A DNA stretch of 64,000 nt. It comes from Crocodylus rhombifer. Its lineage: Eukaryota; Chordata; Crocodylia; Crocodylidae. Shown here piece by piece: positions 55,556-64,000 of this stretch. The stretch spans positions 130,776 through 194,775 of the forward strand of contig JAVSML010024566.1 in NCBI GenBank assembly GCA_038503035.1, read 5' to 3'. The notes beneath the pieces are model-generated. The model worked only from the letters and a program-made list of their open reading frames with translations. It was not told where the DNA came from and did not search any database. The position numbers and the translations under genes are program-made. Within the stretch, counting starts at the first letter, position 1, and each line of letters starts with the position of its first letter.

Positions 55556-56005
55556 CAGGAGTACTCAACTCCTGGCCTGTGGACCATGTCTGGCCCCCAC
55601 AGCCATGTCATCTGGTCCACGGATCCTGTGGGAAGCTCTACAGGACGTAGTCCTGTGTGCTAGACTGGGCATGCAGGGTAGCACAGGACTCAATCCCAGC
55701 ATGGGAGGCACAGGTGGGGGCAGCGTGGAACCTGGGAGCCCAAACTCATGGGTCCCTGTACCACTTCTGCCTGGCTGGGATCAAGCCCCAGAGCCCTGCA
55801 CAGCCTCTGTCTGGCCCCTGTATGCTGGGATCAGTTCCTGGGGACTCCCACCTGCCACTGAGATCTGGCCCTGGTTAGTCAGAGGTGGTGTGGGGCTCCA
55901 AGGACTGATCCCAGCATGTGAGGGTGACATGGGCCCCAATTCAGCCCATAGACTGGCCCCATGCCATTCATCTGGCCCAGGAGGCTAAAAGTATGAGCAC
56001 CATTA
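55556..56005. mobile_element. hAT-like non-autonomous element, same family as 43288-43764
   Basis: Left end CAGGAGTACTCAACTCC, right end GTATGAGCACCATTA; the flanks CTGTAGGT (55548-55555) and TTGTAGAT (56006-56013) match at 6 of 8. Interior phrases GGCCTGTGG and CATCTGGCCCAGGAG recur in the other copy (with CATCTGGCCCG there). No transposase is seen. Confidence 0.65.
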
Positions 56006-56013
56006 TTGTAGAT

Positions 56014-56884
56014 GAATACTAACAATAAATTATCTGTGGGGGAAACAATAATCAAAAGCAGTACAATAGTAACTTGGGAAACAAATATTTTTTCTCGGCT
56101 ATTACATGAGTTCTCCTTAGTCATAAAAATACTATAATATAAATGTCTGTAATTTCTAAAACATCTCATAAATCTTTTACAGCAATAATTTAAACTTTTA
56201 AATGATCTCATTATTTACAAAATATATACTATTACTGGCACAATTCAAGAACCACATATTTAACGTTAAGACATTTTAGTAGTTGTTTTTCCCAGATCAG
56301 AGTAAACTGATTTTCCCTCCATGCTGTCACTATTGAGAAGGATTCTGGTTATTTGGATGCCTTAATGCACATTTCTTTAGCTTAAAATGTTCAGATTGCT
56401 TTTAAGTTTTAACTGGACTTCTAATTTCATGGGTTTATAATGTCTGATTTTGCAATAACTACAACATTGTGTAATGTATATTAACTTAGATTCCTCATTT
56501 TATACATGCATTGCACACACTCAACCTTTAACTTAGTCTTGGTCTAGGAATTTAATTAATATTTTTTGTAAACAACCCCTGAACAAAATCCAAAATGCTA
56601 CCATTAGAAGTGGCTGAAACTTGGAAATTCTATTTCAAAGGAAGTAATGACATTTTGAAACTCCTTATATTTTCCAAATCAGGATTAAAAAACCCCCTCA
56701 AAATTTCCCCAGAAATTGAAATGGAAAAGGAAATTTTCCATAAAACTGTCATATTTCATTCTGAAACGTTGTTTAGGAATATACTATGACATGCAATAAT
56801 ATTGCAGCTACGGACTTTGGATCCTTTAAATTACAAGAGTCAGTTACTATTTAAAACCGACTGAAACATCTTTTTTTTACTGTA
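56014..56884. other. Unassigned AT-rich DNA
   Basis: No gene or repeat recognised. Confidence 0.4.
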
Positions 56885-57000
56885 TGTGGCAGGGTGCTGT
56901 TGATGCCCGCCACTTTAAGCCAAGCAGCCAGCAGGTGATTGACCAAAAATTGTAGCCATCTCTTATTACCAGAAGTTTGGAATACTTTACAGCAGTACAG
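56885..57000 (+). repeat. Terminal-hairpin repeat, copy 3
   Basis: It begins TGTGGCAGGGTGCTG; GTGGCAGG (56886-56893) pairs with CCCGCCAC (56906-56913, one mismatch) and is followed by TTTAAGCC. The rest of the element is short or decayed. Confidence 0.45.
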
Positions 57001-57225
57001 CTGTATCAACTTCTTGGGACAGCTATTTTATTTGATGTATTGCTTATGGTTCTCCAATTAGGGGAAGCTTTGAGAGAAGATGGTGGTCACCCAGGCAGTC
57101 ACCAGCAGGCAAATTGCTAATGGAAGCCTGTTATTGAGTTTCTTGAATGAAAGAGAAAACACCAGCCATACTGGAAAAAGGTGGGTATTTTTGTGTGGAA
57201 TTAATCCTCTGAAATAGTCCCGTGT

Positions 57226-57298
57226 CCCCCCCCCGCCCATTTCTATAGAAGAAATTTTGGTTATGACAAATCACAAAAAATATTCCCCCCCCCCCCCC
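57226..57298. repeat. Poly(C) tracts
   Basis: C9 at 57226-57234 and C14 at 57285-57298 on the plus strand. Such runs are also error-prone in assembly. Confidence 0.9.
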
Positions 57299-57299
57299 A

Positions 57300-58346
57300 A
57301 TATAGCTGAATTACAAGATTTAAGCAAGCTTTAATTGTATCTAAGTTCATATTCAGGAACAAGGTCTGTCCCAAACTTAGGTGGCTTATCAAGTTAGCTT
57401 GTATAATTCATACCAGTATCTGTAGCCAAAGCATACAGTTGTCAGCATAATGTCCATCCATCTGTTTGGTTCCCAAGCCTAATGACCATGTACCTGCTCA
57501 TTCCAGTGTGAACCAACTTTGCATACAATTCTGTAGTAAGGTCCAAACTCAGATCTGTGGATCCACTATGAAACACCACTCTGCTACCACACCCTCCTCC
57601 CTGTATAGGTACTGCAGCTGCTGCCACTGCAGAATATCCCCAACCAATACCGAATGTTTTTAATACCAAAACATATAGTAGCCCTCATCTTGGACCACTA
57701 TCGTAGCATGCTATAAACTGTACAAACACAAAACAAAAAGATGGTTTCTGGCTCAAGGTATATTAAGGTAAGGTCACATATCTAGGAACAAAGAATGCAG
57801 GGTCCCTACAGAAAGTGGGGACTGTACCCAAACAAGCAGTGACTGAAAAGGACTCGAGGTCCATAAGGACAAACAATTCACTTTGTTCTCTCAGTGTACT
57901 GTCTTAGTAAAAATGGCCAATGTAACTGTTAGATGAATAAGTAGAGGAGTGGCCAGTCAGAATAGGGAAGGCATTTTTACTAGTGAATATGCCCAGTGAG
58001 ATACTAATAGTGGAATCCTGACGATAGTGCTGTTCTCCACATGGTAAAGAAGATGGTGAAAAATTGGAGGGATTAGAAAAATAGTATAAAAGTGATTCAA
58101 GACTGGAGAAAATGCTTGCTAATAAGAGTGTTAGAGCTATTTAGTTTATCAGAAACAGTAATAGGTGACTTCATTAAAGTATATACCTTTAATGGGAGAA
58201 AAAAATGAGTATGAAAGGTCTCTTTAATATAGCTGAAAAAGGCATAACAAAAAACAGTGCAAATTCATATGATAATTATTAAAGATTGGAACAAACTACC
58301 AAAGAAGTGGTACCAAAGGAAATGTCTTCAAATCAACATTACACAC
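57300..58346. other. Unassigned DNA
   Basis: No gene or repeat recognised. Confidence 0.4.
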
Positions 58347-59555
58347 TATAACAGGGAGCCCAAGGCTCCTGTTACTTTAAGGAAGAAACAGTAGCAGGGA
58401 GATCAGGTGGGGAAGGCTACTTATTATAGGCTGCAGGAGAACAGGTTTCCAGGGGTTTATTGAGGAATGCTTATGGCAGAGTGAGCTGTGCTGCAGCAGT
58501 CCTCTACAGCCAAGCCTGCATGGGCAGCAGAGTATCACTGCAGTGCTAGCTACTCAGTAATAGTACTGCAAGGCAGAATGCAGCTTAGGAGCTAAGGCAA
58601 TGATGCAGTGGCTAGGCCAGCAGCAGCAACAGGCTACTCTTAAGATCAGTAAACAAGCTTAAGCAGTAAGCAAGCCTAATCAGAATACCTGCCGCCTGTC
58701 CAGAGCAGTCACCTGATCAGAAAGGGGCAGGGCCTGAGAGACAAACCCAGGGCTTGAGCCAGGTCAGGCAGTCTGGCCCCGGAGGCTGAAGGGGAAGGCT
58801 GGCTGGATGGCTGACAGAGACCCCATTAAGCTTGAGAACGGCAAGTAAGGGACCTGTAGCCTGAGAAGGGTGAGAACGAGAGTCAGGGACTCATAGCTGG
58901 AGAGAGGCGAAAACCATAGTCAGGGACCCGTAGCCCAAGAAAGATGATGCAAGTGCCCAGAGGAGCAAGAACCAGGGTTGTAGCCCTGGAGGGGAGAGGT
59001 CAGCCCAGAAGGGCGAAGACCAGGGACCCAGCTGACCAGAAGGGCTAATTCTGGGGCTGGGGACCCACAGTGAGAGACACAAGGGCCAGGGGCCTAAGGA
59101 TACTGTTTACTGACAGGGATGAAGCTGAGAGAGCCAGACCTGAATCCATGGGTCAGGGCCAGAGGCTTGTAGCCAGAGGAACAGGAGGTTGAAGCCAGGA
59201 GAGCTGAAGCCTCTGAAAGGGATGAAACAGTACAGTAACACCAGCAAGGCATGGGCACTATAGGGAAGGTAGGAAACTACAAATAGCCTATAAGGCAACA
59301 GGTGCCCTGGGAGGTATATTCAGCCTAGAGTGAGGGCAGGACTGGGGACCAGCAAGGTACAAGAGGGATTCACTGGTAGGAGGATAGAGTGGAATTTACT
59401 CTAGGACCCTTGGGAAGCTTCCCTTTCAACAGTCAGTAAAGAACATCAAGGCATGGCAAGAGGGAGAAAAGGGAGGGTACCTTAGAGCTAGAGCCTAACA
59501 GGAGCCACCTGGCCACTAGGGGGCATCATGGCTGCCCCTGGAGCACTGGACTTGT
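58347..59555 (+). repeat. LTR-like or unclassified repeat with terminal hairpin, copy 2
   Basis: It begins TATAACAGGGAGCC (TGT changed to TAT). AACAGGGAGCC (58350-58360) pairs with GGCTCCTGTT (58364-58373), followed by ACTTTAAGG. The body has repeated GGGACCCGTAGCC, AGAGTCAGGGACTC and CCAGGGACCC phrases at about 50-base spacing. AGGCAGTCTGGCCC near 58766 matches copy 1. Right limit is placed at the GC drop near 59555. Confidence 0.55.
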
Positions 59556-59580
59556 TTACATGCATCTTTAAGGAAGATAG

Positions 59581-60290
59581 GCTTTAGGATCAAAGGAAAG
59601 CAGGGCTGGAGGGTTATCTAGTCCAGTCCCCTACTCAGGGCAGGATCATCCCTGACTAACATATCCTTGCCAACTGCTTTGTCAAACTTAATTTTGAACA
59701 TTTCCAGGGATAGAGACTTCACAACTTCTCTAAGCAATTTGCTTAAATGTTTGACAGTCCAAAAGTTTTTCCTAATATCCAACCTAAATTTCCTCTGCTG
59801 CAGTTTGAGGCCATTGTTATTAGTACTGTCCACTGCAGTCACAGAGCAAAGGCTATCTCCGTCCCCTCTGTAATCACCTTTCAGGTACTTGAAAACTGTT
59901 ATCAGTCTTCTCTGACCTCAGTCTTCTCTTCTCCAAACTAAATAATCCTACTTCTTTCAGCCTTTCCTCAGAAGTCATGCTTCATGGGCCTCTAATTATT
60001 TTTCTCACTCCTCACTGTACTCTTGCAATTTATCTGCATCTTTCTTGAAGCATAGGGTCTCAAACTGGACTCAGTACTTCAGGTAAGGCCTCACCAGTGT
60101 CAGTGGAAAAATCACTTTCCTAGATTTTTCAAGAAACACTCCTGTTAATACAACGTAGAATGTTGTTGGTTTCTTTTGCAACAAAAACACACCGTTGGCT
60201 CATATTCAGTTTATGGTCCACTGTAGCCCCCAGGTTCTTCTCGCAATACTGTAGCCCAGCTAGAGTATTTAATAGCCCCTTTTGGCCTTA
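59581..60290 (-). mobile_element. CR1 copy K, old fragment
   Basis: A 3' UTR-like start (GCAGGGCTGGAGGGTTATC, AGTCCAGTCCCCTACTC) at the low coordinate, then decayed thumb coding on the minus strand within 59618-59842 (NNNGLKLQQRKFRLDIRKNFW). Similarity continues to about 60290 (AGGTTCTTCTCGCAATA). Very diverged. Confidence 0.7.
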
Positions 60291-60424
60291 AAATCTATTA
60301 CTAAAGTGAAAGTTTCACTTGTAAATCATAGCATATACACTCAGCCAACTCAACACTTAAGAATTATATTGTGGCTCTTAACGTACACATAAGTGTTTTA
60401 TGGCAATGACAATAGTTTGGAATA
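60291..60424. other. Unassigned short stretch
   Basis: Nothing recognised. Confidence 0.4.
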
Positions 60425-60814
60425 TCAGTTACAGTTGAAGTGTTCTATGCTGCCCATTGTTGGATAACTCAAGGAAGTAAAAAAAAATAAATGCAAGGAT
60501 TGATCATACCATAAATGAAGGTTTAGGTTATATGCATACATTGTGGTAATGAAAGGGACCACATCTCTCTGCAGATTATGGAAGAAGTAGGATTCACCCC
60601 AGAAATCCTCTAAGATGTATTGATTCAACATAGGCCTCTTGTGGCTATTGCCAGAAAAAAAAAATTTTGTCTTGCTGAAAAGGTGGTGGTGGAAATACTT
60701 TTCTCTTCCAGTTTTGAAGAGGAATTCTACCACCTCACCTGTATTATTTTTGCTATTCTGGCCAATGATGGTGTACCTACTTGCATAAAGTTGGGAAAAG
60801 AAACAGTAAAACAA
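60425..60814 (-). other. Open segment of unknown origin, possible exon
   Basis: A 129-codon open frame on the minus strand with protein-like composition, aromatic and His-rich (for example EFLFKTGREKYFHHH and ILEDFWGESYFFHN). Acceptor-like sites (TTTATGCAAG, GGCAATAG) and a GTATGA donor-like site near 60506 exist, but no clear pair in phase with the other candidates. In an AT-rich region a chance open frame of this length is unusual but possible. Not recognised. Confidence 0.3.
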
Positions 60815-61963
60815 AATCTACTTCATCAAAAGATACATGCATTTTTAACAATTTTAGGACCTTTTCTTAGCAAGTGAGCTAACTTAAGAAAATCTGTCTG
60901 ATAATAAACCAATGAAGACCTAAAGAAAATCATGGACTTAAGAGGTTAAAAAATATATATTTTATAGAATTATTTCTAATGGAAAACTATTAGAGCTCTC
61001 ATGCAGCTTGTTTCATAACTATAGAAGTTAAGGAACTAGAAGTTGGAAACTATGACATTCTATTTAAATGAGGTCACAAGTGACTCTTCCCATATTTTTT
61101 ATGCTTTGTAATTATCGTCTGAAACTCCTCGTGAGATTTGAACTTAAAAATGTAAAAGTACTATATATTTAAAACAAATCAAACTGTTAAACCAGTCATA
61201 GTGAAAAAATCCACATTGTGAACATTAATGTGTATATAAAGAAAATATGAACAATGAATTCTACATAAAAATTGTTACATGAATAAAACTAAAATATATC
61301 AACAAGATTATATTAAAAGTATATATCATTTCACATTGTTTGCATGCATTTTAAATGTAAACATTCAACTTGTTTAATAACAATTTTTTAAAGAGCATAT
61401 TCAGAGGAAGGGCTTCTGATGTCTGGGGAAACCTACTACCTAGTTGATTTTTCACCTGAAAACAACAGAAAGACCTAACCTGTCCATTTATCATTGTATA
61501 GAGCGAAGGACAAATATGTTAACCAGTCATGCTACATAAACAGACTACAAATGATGAACAATGAAAGAGTTCATTTTCTTATTGAACTGCAAAAAGTGGT
61601 TATCAAAAATAAGTTTATTTTATGCTATTTAAATACAGAACAGCTAGCTCTGTTTTAATTTCAGTTTTCATAATGACAAAGGCTTTTCTGGGGAAAAGGA
61701 CACATGGAGATACAGGGTGCTATTGTCATACCTGATACAGAATAATTGTTAAAATCTCAACAGGCAAATCAATGAATAGTTTTTATCATCATACATTTAA
61801 TTACCGCTACACAGTTCAATCACCCATCTGCACAAAATAGAGACCTGAATGAAAGCATCTCAGAGAAAACAGGTTCAACTGGGTGAGACAGGGGAGGATG
61901 CCGGTCAGCAGAGGGAAGCACTGAATAACTGGAATCTGACTATTAAAATATGTTGCAGCTCAC
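60815..61963. other. Unassigned AT-rich DNA
   Basis: No gene or repeat recognised. Confidence 0.4.
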
Positions 61964-62348
61964 CTTCTAAATGAGGTAGGTTGGTGAGGGCACACTCCAT
62001 CAATATTCCCTTTCCTACACTAGTTACAGATGGTGCACTTGAAAATCTCATTCTAGTTTTAGACGTATTATTGGTTCCCGCTGTATTCTTTGTTTTAAGC
62101 ATATGGCTAGAATTGGCAATTCTTCTAAAATGACAATGAACTCTTTAAATGCTCCCACTGAATCCGTCCAGTTCAATATTCAGGTTTGGCTGAGGTCGGA
62201 CTGTCTCATCATCTTTCAGTCTCCTACTGGGCCCTAGAGCAGCAACTGACATAAGTAAGGAACAATGGTTGATAGAGCTTAAATTATGCATCATAGGGGT
62301 ATTTCTCTGATTATGCATCAGAGCAAGGTATATCTCCACAAAACACAT
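61964..62348 (-). pseudogene. Decayed coding-like segment, unidentified
   Basis: One minus-strand frame is open from 62348 to the GTGAGC donor-like site at 61963 apart from a single TAA at 62145-62147. It reads RLKDDETVRPQPNLNIELDG above the stop and KTRMRFSSAPSVTSVGKGIL below it. An ATTTTAG acceptor at 62125 could define a 161-base exon below the stop. A second frame over the same bases also looks protein-like (AFKEFIVILEELPILAICLK). Two overlapping good frames suggest a decayed element or pseudogene at least as much as an exon. Not recognised. Confidence 0.25.
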
Positions 62349-62872
62349 TTCCCAAATTCAGGGAGAGCCTAAACTTTGTGGCCTTCAGAATCTGGTAGAA
62401 ACTCTTCTCTTTGGGGAGTTATATTCAAAATGACATGATGGAGTCACTTGGCTTCTCTTTGAATGGAATGCTTCAAGTCTTGAGGGTAAGCCAAAACAGC
62501 AATATGCATACACCATTCATAATTATCTTTAAATAAGAGTATGCACCATAATGATCTTCTGGAAATAATAAACACAGCACAACTGGAAATAATAAACATA
62601 AAGATGTCAATTGTGGTAAAGAAGAGATGTTTATTTCCCTTAGGAATTATTTCAACAGACAAGGTACTTTCCAAGAGGGCACTTGACATTAATATGCTAC
62701 AAAATATCCAGTGCCTGCAAATAATTAACATTTCTGCAGTATTTATAACAAGTTTATATACTTAGAGAATGATGAGAGTACCATGGAAAAATTAACCACA
62801 GCTGTTGTAATTGCAAGGTTGGTAGGGTATTTAAGGGCCAAACCAGACAAGGCCCATTAAATTAGACTAAGG
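62349..62872. other. Unassigned DNA
   Basis: No gene is supported. Minus-strand open frames above 62400 (KDNYEWCMHIAVLAY) may belong with the decayed segment below. Confidence 0.35.
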
Positions 62873-63029
62873 CAGTGCTTCTCAAACATTTCCTCAGCAT
62901 GACCCCATTTATGGCCCCATTTCCTCAGCATTGCCCTTCACTCCCAACCCACAGCCCCCCACCCCTGCAACTCCATCTGCTGATGATGCAACTCCATTTG
63001 GGTCGTGACCCACAGTTTGGGAACTGCTG
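62873..63029. mobile_element. Short hAT-like MITE (157 bp)
   Basis: Left end CAGTGCTTCTCAAAC, right end GTTTGGGAACTGCTG; target duplication GACTAAGG (62865-62872) and GACTAAGT (63030-63037), 7 of 8. No coding capacity. Confidence 0.8.
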
Positions 63030-63047
63030 GACTAAGTTATACTAAAT

Positions 63048-63371
63048 CAGTGTTTCTTAACCTGTGGGTCATGACCCAAAAGTTGGTCATAAGAATATAT
63101 GAAAGTGTCACAAACAAACTTTAAAAATGGATTCTCCTTTTAGGAGAAAAGCATGGGAAACAGTGGCTTTTTCCTTACAGGCTGGCAGAGTTTTAGTCTG
63201 CAAGGAGCTGCTTGGGCCCTCCCTGACCATACATCTACCCACTGCCCCACACACTGAGGGCCTGGGACCTGGAGGCAGGGGACAGCAGGTCAAAAGTGAG
63301 GGGCACTACGTCTGGACTGGCCATTGATGTTTACAAATGGGTCGTGATACAAAAAAGGTTGAGAACCACTG
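63048..63371. mobile_element. hAT-like MITE (324 bp)
   Basis: Left end CAGTGTTTCTTAACC, right end GGTTGAGAACCACTG; target duplication TACTAAAT (63040-63047) and TGCTAAAT (63372-63379), 7 of 8. The termini are the classic hAT/Charlie-like CAGTGGTTCTCAACC type. A reversed relative lies at 16915-17082. The interior open frames are composition artefacts. Confidence 0.85.
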
Positions 63372-63590
63372 TGCTAAATGATCCGTAACATTCATAAAGA
63401 GAAGATGAAGTAGACATTCTGTTCTCTTTGTATTTTAAATCTAATAGAGACAAGCAAATGAAGGGGAAATAAGTTCTCTTAGGTCTTCTTTAACTAGCTT
63501 CTCTGAAGGAAGAGCCAAGGGTCATTATTCTAATATTTGGCTTTATATCAGAACTCAGTTCCTAACACTTCTGAATATAAACATCTAGAT

Positions 63591-63888
63591 CAGTGATTCT
63601 CAACCAGAGCGCCAAAGAACTTTGGTACGCCTTGAAAACCTTTCTAGGGTTCAATATTAGCACTGGTAGGTGTGAAATATGATTAACAAAATAAATTCAG
63701 AGATTTCACATAGGAATCCATAGTATTAAAACCATTCTGACCTTTTGTGGTCTGAGTTCTTTGCAACGTAAGAATTGTTCTATTGTTTTTCTATAGTCAA
63801 AAACAGAGTGAAAACTAAGCACTAACATTTTCTGAAGAGTGCCTTAAATCTATTGAGGGGTGCCTTGAGTCTAAAAAAAGAACCACTA
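63591..63888. mobile_element. hAT-like MITE (298 bp) with exact target duplication
   Basis: Left end CAGTGATTCTCAACC, right end AAGAACCACTA; ATCTAGAT flanks both sides exactly (63583-63590 and 63889-63896). The interior has two GGTACGCCTTG/GGGTGCCTTGAG-like inverted phrases. No coding capacity. Confidence 0.88.
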
Positions 63889-63896
63889 ATCTAGAT

Positions 63897-64000
63897 CCTA
63901 AGCATGAAAGGTTACAGGCAAACCAAGTCTTTTAGGGCCCCCAAAATGAGAAGACCTTTACTTCTCAGGAAAAAAGAAAAGATCACTAGTATCTGAACTA
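63897..64000. other. Unassigned window end
   Basis: About 100 bases without recognised features; the window cuts here. Confidence 0.4.

Noticed and set aside
1..64000. CRISPR arrays, operons, prophage, rRNA
   Set aside because: No regularly spaced repeats, no bacterial-type gene packing, no rRNA-like stretch; the window is vertebrate nuclear DNA.

Overview
The window looks like nuclear DNA from a land vertebrate, most likely a sauropsid of the crocodilian or turtle type. It is AT-rich and gene-poor. It is packed with CR1-type LINEs whose 3' tails end in short ATTCTATG-like repeats rather than poly(A), and with many short hAT-like DNA elements flanked by 8-bp target duplications. No complete host gene, rRNA or confident tRNA is visible. 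The species call is inference from repeat content; a similarity search would settle it.

Layout. 1-11.05 kb: mostly unassigned AT-rich DNA with a decayed coding-like patch (1.8-2.9 kb), a GC-rich promoter-like repeat (2.95-4.25 kb), a fold-back element (4.6 kb) and an (AC)n microsatellite (7.94 kb). 11.05-14.67 kb: CR1 copy A (minus) with an almost uninterrupted ORF2, split by a plus-strand CR1 insertion (A2). 16.9-19.7 kb: a hAT remnant, a CR1 tail and an old minus-strand CR1 (M). About 20.1-33.35 kb: a nest of CR1 elements. Old plus-strand copy B is split by minus-strand copy C and by minus-strand copy E/G, which is itself split by plus-strand copy F; a 111-bp hAT-like MITE also sits in the 3' part of B. 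34.45-39.25 kb: CR1 copy H (plus), the only copy with a recognisable 5' region, two partial ~404-bp monomers, and decayed ORF1 and ORF2. 40.2-41.3 kb and 58.3-59.6 kb: two opposite copies of a long GC-rich repeat that begins with a conserved terminal hairpin; two shorter copies lie at 45.4 and 56.9 kb. 43.3-44.7 kb: a hAT-like element beside a decayed LINE of a non-CR1 clade. 45.86-48.5 kb: CR1 fragments J (plus) and I (minus). 48.76 kb: a 10-base assembly gap. 49-64 kb: unassigned DNA with more MITEs, CR1 fragment K, and several minus-strand open segments with splice-like borders that may belong to a host gene (best: 53958-54107).

How the parts work together. CR1 codes for ORF1 (coiled coil plus SGNH/GDSL esterase-like domain) and ORF2 (APE-type endonuclease plus reverse transcriptase), which together carry out target-primed reverse transcription. 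Copies A and C keep the catalytic motifs of ORF2 over very long open frames; the rest are broken. All four CR1-into-CR1 insertions are in the opposite orientation to their host, so the locus holds several inverted pairs of the same coding region.
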